Below are positions 8,592 through 18,452 of a DNA stretch of 64,000 nt, one piece after another (the first letter of the stretch is position 1; every line of letters starts with the position of its first letter). The notes below the pieces were generated by a model. That model was not told where the DNA came from, ran no database searches, and worked only from the letters and a program-made list of their open reading frames with translations. Origin of the DNA: Bradyrhizobium diazoefficiens USDA 110. Lineage in GTDB: Bacteria > Pseudomonadota > Alphaproteobacteria > Rhizobiales > Xanthobacteraceae. Location: assembly GCF_000011365.1 (NCBI RefSeq), contig NC_004463.1:6868001-6932000 (forward strand), given 5' to 3'. The position numbers and the translations under genes are program-made.

Positions 8592-9290
8592 CTCGCGGCG
8601 TAATTCGCCCGAGCTTTGCTTGATCTCTCCACCCTCCCAATCAAGAGGGCGCAGGGAAGGCCGGGTGCCGGCTGGCACCCGCGGTCTGCTGCGCGAAAGC
8701 ACACGCAGGGAAACCGCACAGCAGCATACAGGTGTAGCCAATCACTCGGCCTTCCCTGCGCAGTGGTTGGACGGCTTATGCCGTGCTCTCCCGGGAGCCG
8801 AGTTCGTTCTGGCCTCCCTCGCTCTCGCGAAAGTCGCCGGCGCCGCGCCGGTTGGCGCGACGGCCGCATTCGCAGGAGCTTGACCGTAGCAACGACGGCC
8901 AGGACCACACGGTTTTGCCGTACGCACGGCTCGCCATTTCGCCGCAGTTTTCCCAGCCCTGTCGACGAAGCCGGAAACTTACGGGCGAGACGAACCTGAC
9001 AGCGCCGCTCATCCAGCACGAAGTCTTGGGCTCACGGAGAGCAATCCGCCCTGCCCTTAACTCTCGCGCCCGACGCTGCCGCGTCCACCGCAAGCCCGGC
9101 TCGCGAAACGTGACGACACAAGATCGCCCCTCAAGATCAAGCCGGGATGGGCGACACATACGTCATTTCCGAATTTCGGTAAAGTGGAATATATTTGCGA
9201 GGAGGGATTGACGAGGCGGCGAAACAGGGGCGGTGTCTTGCCTGACAGGCAATCCGCCGGCGCCGAGATGCTCCGCAACATCTGGGAACT
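8592..9290. other. Long non-coding structured element of unknown function
   Basis: About 700 bases between the AraC gene and the MFS gene with no convincing reading frame. Strong secondary structure is visible: a perfect 14-base inverted repeat (8650-8663 with 8747-8760) encloses a GGGTGCC/GGCACCC hairpin (8662-8680) and a GCGGT/ACCGC pair (8681-8685 with 8713-8717), giving a branched fold. From memory, similar sequence is found in several copies in related genomes, which would make it a mobile or repeated element; this could not be checked. The boundaries are approximate. Confidence 0.5.
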
Positions 9291-9382
9291 GCTGCGACAA
9301 ATCGGGCACATCAGGACATAAAGTCGCGGTAATCGTCGGGCTTGTCGACCGCGCCCTCCTTGCCTCTGCTTCCGGAGTTCTC

Positions 9383-10543
9383 ATGCTTTCTGCCGACCGG
9401 CCGGCGACACGGCTTGCGACGCGACTTGCCTTCCTCGTCGCGGGCTTCGGCATCGCGTGCTGGGCGCCTCTGGTGCCATTTGCGAAAGCACGGCTCGGCG
9501 TCGACGACGGCGTTCTCGGACTGCTGCTGCTCAGCCTCGGCATCGGCTCGGTCGTCGCAATGCTTCTGACCGGAATCATGAGCGCGCGTTACGGCAGCAG
9601 GCCGATCATCATCGCCGGCGGACTCGGTCTGGCGCTGGTCCTGCCTCTGCTGGCCATCGCAAGCTCGCCGGCAACGCTGGCACTGGCGCTGCTCGCCTTC
9701 GGCGCCGCGCTCGGCTCCATCGACGTCGCCATGAACATCCATGCGGTGGAGGTGGAGCGCGCAGCGAAACGTCCGCTGATGTCCGGCTTCCACGCGCTGT
9801 TCAGCATCGGCGGCTTCGCCGGATCAGCGCTGATGACCGCGCTGCTCTCCCTGCAACTCGGCGCGCTCGCCTGCACGCTTATTTGCTCCGTCCTGATGCT
9901 GATTGCGATGCTTGTGACCTGGTCGCGCCTGCTTCGCTCAGTGCAGGTGCAGGACGGACCGCTGTTCGTGCTGCCGCACGGCTCCGTGCTTCTGCTCGCG
10001 CTGCTCGGCGCCATCACCTTCCTGGTCGAAGGCGCGATGCTCGATTGGGGCGCACTGCTCGTCATCGGCGCCGGCCTCGTCTCCGAGGCGCAAGGCGGGA
10101 TCGGCTACATCGTGTTCTCGATCGCGATGACGATGGGGCGACTCGGCGGCGACGCCGTCGTTGCGCGCATCGGGGATCGCACCACCCTGTTCTGGGGGAG
10201 CATCATTGCGGTCGCGGGCTTTGCGGTGCTGCTCACGGCTCCGGTTGCGGCGGTCGCCATAGTCGGCTTCCTGCTCATCGGCCTCGGCGCCTCGAACCTC
10301 GTGCCGGTGCTGTTCCGCCGGGCAGCCCGGCAGACGGTGATGCCCACGGGGCTCGCCGTCGCGGCGATCACGACCGCGGGCTACGCCGGCATCCTCGTTG
10401 GTCCCGCCGGCGTCGGCTTCGTCGCACGACTTGGCGGATTGCCGACGGCGTTCTGGCTGCTGGCTGTGCTGATGGGACTGGTCACGCTGTCGGCGCGCAT
10501 CGTCGCGACGGAGCAGCGCGAGGTATCACCTGCCGACGCGTGA
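9383..10543 (+). CDS. MFS transporter
   Basis: 386 residues, about 12 hydrophobic segments, typical of the smaller MFS carriers of the YbjJ/FucP-like branch. The loop-2 motif appears as SARYGSRPIIIAGG (~71-84). The start MLSADRPATRL at 9383 is favoured over an upstream frame because the latter lies in the structured non-coding element and encodes a cysteine-rich non-hydrophobic leader. It converges with the next gene, leaving only two bases between stops. Substrate not evident; sugar or drug export are both possible. Confidence 0.85.
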   Translation: MLSADRPATRLATRLAFLVAGFGIACWAPLVPFAKARLGVDDGVLGLLLLSLGIGSVVAMLLTGIMSARYGSRPIIIAGGLGLALVLPLLAIASSPATLALALLAFGAALGSIDVAMNIHAVEVERAAKRPLMSGFHALFSIGGFAGSALMTALLSLQLGALACTLICSVLMLIAMLVTWSRLLRSVQVQDGPLFVLPHGSVLLLALLGAITFLVEGAMLDWGALLVIGAGLVSEAQGGIGYIVFSIAMTMGRLGGDAVVARIGDRTTLFWGSIIAVAGFAVLLTAPVAAVAIVGFLLIGLGASNLVPVLFRRAARQTVMPTGLAVAAITTAGYAGILVGPAGVGFVARLGGLPTAFWLLAVLMGLVTLSARIVATEQREVSPADA

Positions 10544-10545
10544 GC

Positions 10546-11535
10546 TCATGACTTGCTCAATCCAATCGATCTGATCACGGGCGCCAGGCTTGCCGTTGTC
10601 GCATCGATAATGCGCTGGAATTTGTCCGGACTTGAATCGCTGTCCGGCTCCATGCCCTGGGCACGGTAGCTCGCCTGAAGCGCCGGATCGGCCATGGCGA
10701 GGCGCGTCGTCTGCGCGATCCGATCGATGATCGCATCATCGGTGAGTTTGGGAGCAAAGATGCCGAACCAGCCCTCATATCTGAGATCCGGCATGCCGGA
10801 TTCGACGGCGGTCGGAATATCAGGTGCGCCGCTCAGCCGCCTTTCGGTCGTGACCGCAAGCAGCCGGATCTTTCCGGCCCGGCTCAGCTGCTGCAATTGA
10901 ACCGACATGACGCCGATGACGAGCGAGATCTGGCCGCTGACGAGGTCGTTGGTCGCCTGCGCGATACCCCGATAGGGAACGTGGACAATGTCCAGTCCGC
11001 CCGCCTGCTGCTTGAACGATTCCCCGACGAGATGATTGCCGGTGGCGATCCCGGGCGTCCCGTAGGACAGCTTGCCCGGATTGGCCTTCGCGTAGGCGAT
11101 CAGTTCGCGCAAATTTGCGGCAGGCACCGACGGATGGACGGCGAAAACCAGCGCACTGTTGATCAGGCGATAGATGGCCCGGAAATCGCCGACGGAATAA
11201 CCGGGATTTGACGAGGTCAGGGGAATGATGACCTGCGTACTGCCATTGCCGAGCAGCAGCGAATAGCCGTCGGGCTCCTCGCGCGCGACCGCTGCGGTTC
11301 CGATCGCGCCACCGGCGCCGCCGATGTACTCGACGAAAGTCGGCCCGAGCAGCGCCGACATCTTGTCCACCCAGGGGCGCCCGATCTGATCGCCCGCTCC
11401 GCCGGCTCCATACGGAAGCACGAGGCGAATGGGACGAGACGGATAATCGGCGGTTTGCCCGCTGCGCGGGATGGCGGCGAGCGCCGCCGCGCCCGATAAC
11501 GCATGAACGACCTGTCGCCGCGAGTAGGAGGGCAT
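10546..11535 (-). CDS. Bug-family (TctC-like) periplasmic solute-binding protein
   Basis: 329 residues with an N-terminal export signal that contains a twin-arginine-like SRRQVVHALSGAAALAA stretch, then the Bug-family opening YPSRPIRLVLPYGAGGAGDQ and the YIGGAGGAIGT and VPYRG segments. These proteins bind carboxylates or other small organics for tripartite tricarboxylate transporters or for signalling. No TctA/TctB membrane genes are nearby, as is usual for orphan Bug proteins. The gene is divergent from the large regulator at 11829 across a 293-base gap. Confidence 0.88.
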   Translation of the reverse strand: MPSYSRRQVVHALSGAAALAAIPRSGQTADYPSRPIRLVLPYGAGGAGDQIGRPWVDKMSALLGPTFVEYIGGAGGAIGTAAVAREEPDGYSLLLGNGSTQVIIPLTSSNPGYSVGDFRAIYRLINSALVFAVHPSVPAANLRELIAYAKANPGKLSYGTPGIATGNHLVGESFKQQAGGLDIVHVPYRGIAQATNDLVSGQISLVIGVMSVQLQQLSRAGKIRLLAVTTERRLSGAPDIPTAVESGMPDLRYEGWFGIFAPKLTDDAIIDRIAQTTRLAMADPALQASYRAQGMEPDSDSSPDKFQRIIDATTASLAPVIRSIGLSKS

Positions 11536-11756
11536 GTCTCAATTCCGGAAGCGGTAGTCACTGTCGAGGCGGGACCGGCTCCCGAACCAAGCAATCGCAG
11601 CAATCCGCGACCGCCGTCAATGCTCCGCCCGGACAAGTCCCGGCGCGGTCGCCATGGGACGGCGACCTAACCGCTTACGTTCTAAGTCTTATTCCGGCGG
11701 GCCGGTGGCGACCCAAGCGATCTGCGCAGGTCTGCCAGCCATGCTGCTTTCGGACA

Positions 11757-11788
11757 GTTTACTGTACGCCTCGTTCTGCTAGACCAAA
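11757..11788 (+). promoter_or_regulatory. Conserved upstream block of the first winged-helix/NTPase regulator
   Basis: This 32-base block aligns without gaps to 25212-25243, with 23 of 32 bases identical, including GTTTACTG at the start and CAAA at the end. The two blocks lie at nearly the same distance (72 and 69 bases) from the GTG starts of paralogous genes. The rest of the two upstream regions is not visibly similar. It is probably promoter plus a shared control site, perhaps for autoregulation. The remainder of the 293-base gap 11536-11828 shows no gene. Confidence 0.5.
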
Positions 11789-11828
11789 AAGTAATACCTT
11801 TTGACTCCCGTCGTGGGGGCAATGGCGC

Positions 11829-14669
11829 GTGCCAGAGCATAACGAAGACTCGGCCATTTCATTTGGGCCATTTCGCCTGTTTCCAAAGTCCCGGCTCTTG
11901 GAGAAGGAGGGCTCGCCGCTTCATGTCGGCGGCCGCGCGCTCGATATCCTCATCTTCCTGGCCGGGCGCCCCGGTGAAGTCGTCGACAAGAGAGAGCTGG
12001 TCAAGCGCATCTGGGCCGACGTCAATGTCGACGAGGGCAGCCTGCGCTTCCATGTCGCAGCGCTGCGCAAGGCGCTCGGCGATACCGGCAAGTCGGCCCG
12101 TTATGTGGTCAATGTGCCCGGCCGCGGCTATAGCTTCGTCGCGTCGCTCGCTCAAGCGGCCCCTCCGGTCGCGCCGGTCCCCCTCGACATCGTTCCTCCG
12201 CGCTCCCTGCCCGTTCAGCTCGCGAAGATGGTCGGACGAGAGGAGGTCATCGAAAAGATCTCGAACGGACTGTCGCTCTATCGCTTCATGACCGTGGTCG
12301 GCCCGGGCGGGATCGGCAAGACCGCGGTCGCCGTCACCGTCGGGCATCGGCGTTCCCAGGATTTCGGCGGCCGCGTCTTCTTCGTCGACTTCGGCCCGCT
12401 GCGGGATGCCAGCCACATTGCAACCACCATCGCCTCCGCGCTCGGGCTGACCATCAGCGCGGAGGATCCGACGCCGGCCCTGCTGACATTTCTCAAGGCC
12501 GGCCCGGCCCTGCTGATCTTCGACAGCTGCGAACACGTGCTGGACAACCTGGCCCCGCTCGTCGAGCGCATCGTTCGCGAAGCGCCGCAGCTTCGTGTTC
12601 TCGCGACCAGCCGCGAGTCGTTCCGGAGCGAAGGCGAGCGGATCTTCCGGCTGTTCCCGCTGGATTGTCCGCCGGAACGGGAAGACCTGGGTGTCGACGA
12701 GGTCCTCACCTACCCCGCGGCCCAACTCTTCATCGAGCGCATTGCCCAGAGCTCGGGTCCGTTCCAGCTCAGCGCGGAAGAGGCCCCGCTCGTCGCGAGC
12801 ATCTGCCGGCGCCTCGACGGCATTGCGCTGGCAATCGAGCTCGCGGCGGGCCGCGTCAATGCCTATGGCATCGCAGGCACGGCTTCCCTGCTCGACAGCC
12901 GTTTTTCGCTGCAATGGCGCGGACGGCGCACGGCCGTACCGCGGCACCAGACGCTCGCCGCGGCCCTCGACTGGAGCTACGACCTGTTGCCCGCGGCTGA
13001 GAGCGCCACCTTGCGGCGACTGTCGGTGTTCGCCGGGCCCTTCGCGCCGGAGGCGGCCGCCACGGTCGCGGCCGGCGACGGCGTCAGCGCATCGGAAACC
13101 CTCGAAGCGATCGACAGCCTGGTCACCAAATCGCTGATCTCCCCGTCGGGCTCGCGGACGCTGCGTTATCGCCTGCTCGACACCACGCGCACCTACGCGC
13201 ATGGAAAGCTCAACGAGCTCGGTGAAACCAGGCAGTTCGCGCGGCGCCACGCGGAGCATTTTCGCGATTTCTTCGAGCGGGCCGAGGCCGACACGTCGAC
13301 GCCGCTGCCCGAGTGGCTGCACGTGTATGGCGCGGAGCTGGACAATGTGCGCTCCGCGCTGGACTGGGCCTTCGGGCCCGACGGCGATCCCGCGCTGGGA
13401 ATCGCGCTGACGGCGGCCACGGTCACGCTGTGGGTGCGGCTTTCGCTGTTCGCCGAATGCCGCGAGCGCTGCAGAACGGCACTGGCGGCGCTCGGAGACA
13501 GCGGCGGTGACGACCGCGTCCGCATGCAGCTCCTGTCGGCACTCGGCTGGTCGCTGATGTATGGCGAGGGGCGTGCGCGCGAGGCGCGCCCGATCCTCGA
13601 GACAACCCTCGAGATCGCCGACAGGCTCGACGACAAGGATTTCCGCCTGCGCGCGCTCTGGGGCCTGTGCATCGACCAGTTCAACAACGGACAGTTCGGC
13701 AAGGCCCGCGCACTCGCCGACCGTTTTGCGAACGCGGCGGCCAATTCTCCCGACAAGTCCGATGTCCTGCTGGGCGACCGGCTCATGGCCGTCGCGCTGC
13801 ATTATCTCGGTGACCAGAACGACGCGCGGCTGTGCATCGATAGGGTGAACGCGTCGCTGCATGTGCTGGCGGAGAAGCCGAAGATATTCCCGCTCGACCT
13901 CAGGATATCGACGCAATATTTCCGGGCCCGCATCCTGTGGCTGCAAGGCCTCGCCGACCAGGCCCAGGCGCTGGCCGCGCGAACCATCGAGGAGGGCCTC
14001 GCCAACGGCCACGCGCTGACCTTCTGCAGCGTGCTGGGACAGGCGGCCTGCCCGATCGCCTTCTGGGCCGGCGATTTCGCCGCCGCGGAACGCCACGGCG
14101 CCGAGCTGCTCGAACACACCGAGCGACACGCGATCCGGCTGTGGGGCCTGTGGGCACGCGCCTTCAACGCGGCAGTCGTTGCCAAGCGCGGCGACGTCGC
14201 GACCGGCCTGCCGCTGCTGCGCGAAGAGCTCAACCGCGCCGGCGATGCGCGCTTCCTGCCGCGCTTTCTTCCTCTGCTCGGTGAACTCGCCGCGTGTTTC
14301 GGCGAGGCCGACCAGACCGATCGCGGCCTGGAGATGATCGAGGACATATTGGCGCGTTGCAACGACCGCCAGGAGCGCTGGTATCTGCCGGAGCTGACGC
14401 GCATCAAGGCCGAATTGATGCTCAAGCAGACCAAGGGCCTGCCCGCCGCCGAAGCGGCTTTTCGCGAGGCCATGGACATCGCGACGCACCAGGGCGCGCG
14501 ATCGTGGGAGCTGAGATGCGCCATCGGCCTCGCGCGGTTCAGACTGGGACAAGGCCGCGATGCAGAGGCGCTGGAGGTTCTGGAAACCGTTTGCCGGCCG
14601 CTGACCGAGGGATCCCGCACCGCCGACATGCGCGAGGCCCGAGGCCTGATCGCGCAGCTCCGGAACTGA
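11829..14669 (+). CDS. Winged-helix STAND-type ATPase regulator with C-terminal helical repeats (paralog 1)
   Basis: 946 residues. Residues ~9-105 are an OmpR/PhoB-type (Trans_reg_C) winged helix. An NTPase module follows with Walker A GPGGIGKT (158-165) and Walker B LLIFDSCEH (228-236), the DxxEH form seen in AfsR/LuxR-type STAND regulators. The remaining ~500 residues are alanine-rich helical repeats of TPR character and probably sense a ligand or partner. Such proteins switch between ADP-bound off and ATP-bound on states. The start is GTG. A close paralog lies at 25281-28124. It is followed convergently by the aldo/keto reductase. Its targets are unknown. Confidence 0.85.
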   Translation: MPEHNEDSAISFGPFRLFPKSRLLEKEGSPLHVGGRALDILIFLAGRPGEVVDKRELVKRIWADVNVDEGSLRFHVAALRKALGDTGKSARYVVNVPGRGYSFVASLAQAAPPVAPVPLDIVPPRSLPVQLAKMVGREEVIEKISNGLSLYRFMTVVGPGGIGKTAVAVTVGHRRSQDFGGRVFFVDFGPLRDASHIATTIASALGLTISAEDPTPALLTFLKAGPALLIFDSCEHVLDNLAPLVERIVREAPQLRVLATSRESFRSEGERIFRLFPLDCPPEREDLGVDEVLTYPAAQLFIERIAQSSGPFQLSAEEAPLVASICRRLDGIALAIELAAGRVNAYGIAGTASLLDSRFSLQWRGRRTAVPRHQTLAAALDWSYDLLPAAESATLRRLSVFAGPFAPEAAATVAAGDGVSASETLEAIDSLVTKSLISPSGSRTLRYRLLDTTRTYAHGKLNELGETRQFARRHAEHFRDFFERAEADTSTPLPEWLHVYGAELDNVRSALDWAFGPDGDPALGIALTAATVTLWVRLSLFAECRERCRTALAALGDSGGDDRVRMQLLSALGWSLMYGEGRAREARPILETTLEIADRLDDKDFRLRALWGLCIDQFNNGQFGKARALADRFANAAANSPDKSDVLLGDRLMAVALHYLGDQNDARLCIDRVNASLHVLAEKPKIFPLDLRISTQYFRARILWLQGLADQAQALAARTIEEGLANGHALTFCSVLGQAACPIAFWAGDFAAAERHGAELLEHTERHAIRLWGLWARAFNAAVVAKRGDVATGLPLLREELNRAGDARFLPRFLPLLGELAACFGEADQTDRGLEMIEDILARCNDRQERWYLPELTRIKAELMLKQTKGLPAAEAAFREAMDIATHQGARSWELRCAIGLARFRLGQGRDAEALEVLETVCRPLTEGSRTADMREARGLIAQLRN

Positions 14670-14714
14670 GGCAGCGCTGCTCGGCCGTCGAGCGATCGCT
14701 CCGCACTGCCCGGT

Positions 14715-15653
14715 TCATCGGGCCCTTGGAATAAATCCGGGCACGCCAGTCTCCACCACTGCGTTGAACCTGACGTTCGTCGTGATCCCGTCTCGTATCT
14801 CCCGCATCGCATCCTCGGGCAGAGCCGAGATGTCAAAATTCTCCCGGATTCGCGCGGGATTGGTCGAGGTCGTCAGGAACGCCGTGCCGCGCTGGACGGC
14901 CCACGCCAGGCAAACCTGAGCCGGTGTCTTCTGCACGCGCCGCGCGATGGCTGTGATCACGGGATCCTCCAGCACGCGCGGCTCCATGGCATGTCCCAAC
15001 GCCGCGAACGCCTGGAGCACGATGCCATGCTCGCGACAGAAGTCGAGCAGGTCCCATTCGGGAAGATACGGATGCGATTCGACCTGCACCATGGCAGGCC
15101 TGATCCGCGCGACGGCAACGATCTCGCGCAGCTTCTCCAGGGTAATGTCCGACAGGCCGATCGACTTGCAGTGCCCCTCGTCAACGAGGCGCTCCAGCGC
15201 GTGCCACGTCTCCACCAATGTAACGCCGGAATCATAGATGACCCGACCGCTTGCGTCGCGCGGATCCTGCTCGTCACCGGGCTGAAAGGCAAAGGGCGTA
15301 TGGATGATGTAGCAGTCGATCTCGTCGAGTTGCAGCCGTCGGCGGCTGGCGTCGAAGGCAGGCTTGACCCGCTCCGGCCGATGATTGGTGTTCCATAGCT
15401 TCGTCGTCACGAACAGCTCCTCGCGCCGGAGCTTCCCGGCCTTGAAGGCGTCCTGCATCGCATCGCCGACCGCCGCTTCGTTGCGATAGCGCTCCGCACA
15501 ATCGAGATGTCGAAATCCGGCCTCCAATGCGGCCCTGATGGCCTGCCTGGTCACGAGCGGATCCGGAATGAGCGTGCCAAATCCCACTGCCGGAATCGTC
15601 ACGGACTCATGAGTTGGAATCCTCGTGTCACGAAGCGAATCGGAGGTCGTCAT
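14715..15653 (-). CDS. Aldo/keto reductase
   Basis: 312 residues with the complete AKR catalytic tetrad: Asp51 and Tyr56 in HLDCAERYRNE, Lys85 in TTKLWN and His118 in YIIHTP. AKRs reduce aldehydes and ketones with NADPH in the cytoplasm; the order of motifs fits the AKR3/AKR4-like bacterial group. It lies 70 bases downstream of the DHA2 efflux gene on the same strand, so it is probably the third gene of the TetR-controlled efflux operon, joining export of a toxic compound to its reduction. Natural substrate unknown. Confidence 0.9.
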   Translation of the reverse strand: MTTSDSLRDTRIPTHESVTIPAVGFGTLIPDPLVTRQAIRAALEAGFRHLDCAERYRNEAAVGDAMQDAFKAGKLRREELFVTTKLWNTNHRPERVKPAFDASRRRLQLDEIDCYIIHTPFAFQPGDEQDPRDASGRVIYDSGVTLVETWHALERLVDEGHCKSIGLSDITLEKLREIVAVARIRPAMVQVESHPYLPEWDLLDFCREHGIVLQAFAALGHAMEPRVLEDPVITAIARRVQKTPAQVCLAWAVQRGTAFLTTSTNPARIRENFDISALPEDAMREIRDGITTNVRFNAVVETGVPGFIPRAR

Positions 15654-15723
15654 GGTGATACTCCCTTGTTGTCTGCTCGCCGCCCTAGCGGACGAAGCGA
15701 TCGAGGTTGGCGGCTCCCCGGCA

Positions 15724-17217
15724 TTAACCGGCAGGCCGTGGCTTGCGGAGAAAGAACACCAGCGGGATCACGACGAGCATGGCGAACATCAGGATCTCGA
15801 ACTGATCGATGACCGCGACCGTGGCCGCCTGATGCGTGACCATGCCGTTGAGCGCGGCAAGGCTTGGCTTCCCGATCGGGCCCGCGCCATGCGCCGCGAC
15901 GCGGAAAGGCGTGAGATGCTTGGCGAGCGCGACGTGCACGGCCTGGGTGTTGGCATAGAAGAAGAGCTGGACCACCGCGATGCCGATGGTGCTGCCATAA
16001 AGGCGCGACAGGTTGATCAGCGCGCCGCCTTCCGGGCGAAGCTTCGGATCGAGCGTGCCGAACGCGGCCCTCGCGAGCGCCGGCAACAACATGCCGAGAC
16101 CGGCACCCTGGAGCATGCCGGCTTCGACCACCGGCCGCCAATCCATCGCCGGCGAATAGCCGAGCATCAGCCAATTGGCATAGACCACCAGCGCCATGCC
16201 GCCCATGAGGAACGGCCGGTAGTCGACCTGCCCCGGAACCAGGCTCGTCAGCACCAGCGCTCCCACCAGCGCCACACCGCGCGGAATGGTCATGTAGCCC
16301 GTGGTGTCGACGGGATAGTTGAGCAATTCCTCCAGCATCGGAGACGTCAACGCCAGGGTCGGCAGCAGCACGAAGCCAAGCGCGAAGGAGATGACCGTCG
16401 AGAGGACGAGATTGCGATCCCTGAACAGCGCCGTGCGGAGAAAATGCTCCCGGGTCGTCAACACGTGCACGCTGAAGAGATAGAAACCCAGGACCGAGGC
16501 GACCGCCTCGGCCCAGATCTCCGTCGAGGCAAACCATTCGAGGCGCTCGCCGCGGTCCAGCAGCATCTGTAGCCCGATCATGCCGACGGAAAAGGTCGTC
16601 AGGCCGAAGAAGTCGAAGGGCTGGCTTCGCTCGGCCCGCTTCTCGCTCAGCAGCGAGGCCATCGTCATGAAGATGAAGGCCGTCATCGGCAGGCTGACAT
16701 AGAAGATCGACGCCCAGCCGTAGTATTCACTGAGCCAGCCGCCAATGGCGGGGCCGGTGCTGATGCCGAGCAGGGAGCATACCGTCGATGCCAGGCTCAT
16801 GCGCGCATGCCGCGCCGGCGTCACCTCGAGCAGGATGGCCAAGGAGAGCGGCGCGAGCGGTCCGCTCGCCGCGCCCTGGAGGATCCGCGCCAGCACGAAC
16901 TGGATCGACGTCGTTGCCAGCGTGTCGAGGACAAGACCGAACGTGAAGATGGCGAGGGCAGCCTGATAGACCGCCTTGCGGCCATAGCGGCCCGCGAGCC
17001 ACTGCGTGATCGACATGGTCACGGCACTTGCCGCGATATACGAGGAGAACACCCAGCCGACCTCGTCATTCGCCATCGAGAGCGTCGCCTGAATGTGCGG
17101 CAACGCTGCATTCGGTATCGAGATGTTCACAGCCTGCATGTAGATCGCGATAAGGGCCGCCGCGGAGATCGCACGATGGTCGCCGGCCGCGCCGGTCGAT
17201 GGGACGGTCGTGCTCAT
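15724..17217 (-). CDS. DHA2-family MFS drug efflux permease (EmrB/QacA type)
   Basis: 497 residues with about 14 predicted membrane segments. MFS landmarks are the loop-2 stretch LAGRYGRKAVYQ (~74) and the antiporter motif C region LGISTGPAIGGWLSEYYGW (~150-168). It pairs with the HlyD-type adaptor encoded directly upstream, with a four-base ATGA overlap, to form an EmrAB-like tripartite pump across both membranes. Divergent TetR control is likely. Substrate unknown; hydrophobic drugs, phenolics or plant compounds are typical. Confidence 0.9.
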   Translation of the reverse strand: MSTTVPSTGAAGDHRAISAAALIAIYMQAVNISIPNAALPHIQATLSMANDEVGWVFSSYIAASAVTMSITQWLAGRYGRKAVYQAALAIFTFGLVLDTLATTSIQFVLARILQGAASGPLAPLSLAILLEVTPARHARMSLASTVCSLLGISTGPAIGGWLSEYYGWASIFYVSLPMTAFIFMTMASLLSEKRAERSQPFDFFGLTTFSVGMIGLQMLLDRGERLEWFASTEIWAEAVASVLGFYLFSVHVLTTREHFLRTALFRDRNLVLSTVISFALGFVLLPTLALTSPMLEELLNYPVDTTGYMTIPRGVALVGALVLTSLVPGQVDYRPFLMGGMALVVYANWLMLGYSPAMDWRPVVEAGMLQGAGLGMLLPALARAAFGTLDPKLRPEGGALINLSRLYGSTIGIAVVQLFFYANTQAVHVALAKHLTPFRVAAHGAGPIGKPSLAALNGMVTHQAATVAVIDQFEILMFAMLVVIPLVFFLRKPRPAG

Positions 17218-18356
17218 TTGACCTCCGTCGCGAGCGCGCCTTGGAGCAGATGCGGCCAGCTGCGGCGGTGGCCGGTATCGACCCGCGCCGTCACGCTGAT
17301 GCCGGAGAACAACGGCCGGGTCGGATCGAGATCGTCGAGCTCGAGGCGCACCGGCAGCCGCTGCACGACCTTGACCCAGTTCCCGGTCGCATTCTCCGGC
17401 GGCAGGACCGAGAAGTCCGACCCGGTGCCGGGACTCATGCTGACGATATGCGCCCTGAACTTGCGATCCGGATAGGCATCGACGTCGATCGTCGCCTCCT
17501 GGCCCGGACGCATGTGGGTCAGGCCGGTCTCGCGAAAATTCGCCTCGATCCAGATGTCCCGGCTGGACATCAGCGAGAACGTCGGCGCTCCCGCGTTGAC
17601 GAAGCCCCCGATCTGCAAGTCGTCGACCTTCGTCACGATACCGTCGTCGGGCGCAATCACCGTCGCGTAGGAGAGATCGAGCCGCGCCCGGTCGAGCTGG
17701 GCTCTTGCCGCGCGAACCGTGGGATGACGATCGGCATCGATATCGGGATCGCCGTTGAGCGCGACGACCGTGTTGGCAATCTGCTGTTCGATCGATGCCA
17801 TGCGGTGGCGGGCGACCTTGAGATCGGTCTCGGCCCGCTCATAGACCGCACGCGGCGTGAAGTCGGAGGCGACCAGCATCTTCTTGCGATCGAACTCACG
17901 TTCGTCGAAGGAAGCCGATTCCCTGGCCGATTGCAGCTCCGCCTGCTGCTGGCGGTGGGTCGCCTTGAGCGAGTCGATCTGGAGTCGCGCGCTGCCGAGC
18001 CGCGCCTCGGCCTGATCGACCGCAATCTGATAGGGCTCGGGATCGATCCGAAACAGGACCTGCCCCCGTCGCACGCGCTCGTTATCGCGCACGGCGATCT
18101 CGACCGCCTGGCCTGACACCCGCGCGTTGATGGTCACCTTGGCGGCACGCACGAACGCGTCGTCGGTCGAGACATATTGTTCCTGCGCAAGATACATGAA
18201 GGCGCCGAACACGGCGACCACGGTCGGCAGCGCGAGCATCAGGGGCCGGCGCAGCCGCCGGCCGAGGTCCGCTCCGAACAATGGCACAGCCCCCTCGCTT
18301 CCGCGGAAGCTGCGATCGCCCAACCAGCCGGCGATTGGCGCAAAGTTCAAACGCAT
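17214..18356 (-). CDS. HlyD/EmrA-family membrane fusion protein
   Basis: 380 residues: a cytoplasmic leader, one transmembrane helix near residues 35-55 (PLMLALPTVVAVFGAFMYL), a lipoyl half (VRRGQVLFRIDPEPYQIAVDQAEA), a coiled-coil hairpin (~95-200) and a beta-barrel domain. This is the EmrA architecture, linking the DHA2 permease to an outer-membrane channel. First gene of the operon with the permease and probably the aldo/keto reductase. Its promoter faces that of the TetR gene. Confidence 0.9.
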   Translation of the reverse strand: MRLNFAPIAGWLGDRSFRGSEGAVPLFGADLGRRLRRPLMLALPTVVAVFGAFMYLAQEQYVSTDDAFVRAAKVTINARVSGQAVEIAVRDNERVRRGQVLFRIDPEPYQIAVDQAEARLGSARLQIDSLKATHRQQQAELQSARESASFDEREFDRKKMLVASDFTPRAVYERAETDLKVARHRMASIEQQIANTVVALNGDPDIDADRHPTVRAARAQLDRARLDLSYATVIAPDDGIVTKVDDLQIGGFVNAGAPTFSLMSSRDIWIEANFRETGLTHMRPGQEATIDVDAYPDRKFRAHIVSMSPGTGSDFSVLPPENATGNWVKVVQRLPVRLELDDLDPTRPLFSGISVTARVDTGHRRSWPHLLQGALATEVK

Positions 18357-18383
18357 CGTGAGCCCTCGTCTTATCTTTTTTAC

Positions 18384-18395
18384 TAACGTACGTTA
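18384..18395. promoter_or_regulatory. Perfect palindrome TAACGTACGTTA, probable TetR operator or promoter site
   Basis: A 12-base perfect palindrome lies 28 bases upstream of the membrane fusion gene start, in the 143-base gap between that gene and the divergent tetR-like gene. Position and symmetry fit a dimeric repressor site. No second copy was seen in the gap. Confidence 0.5.
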
Positions 18396-18452
18396 CAAAT
18401 ATTGTACTGCAGTGCCGCTATCAAGACGCGCGGCCATTGATTTTTATAACGG

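Noticed and set aside
8425..9159. Several overlapping frames in the 8.4-9.2 kb gap
   Set aside because: They lie on palindromic repeats and the structured element, occur on both strands and have Arg/Ser/Ala-rich composition without motifs.
11664..11690. CTAAC-like motifs upstream of the first STAND regulator
   Set aside because: Cores are 15 bases apart and lack the GCAAC box and TAAC-N2-GC end, so not counted with the TAAC sites.
11859..14552. Very long antisense frame over the first STAND regulator
   Set aside because: High-GC antisense shadow: composition is Arg/Ala/Gly/Gln-rich with no family motifs, while the plus strand encodes a clear winged-helix and Walker motifs.
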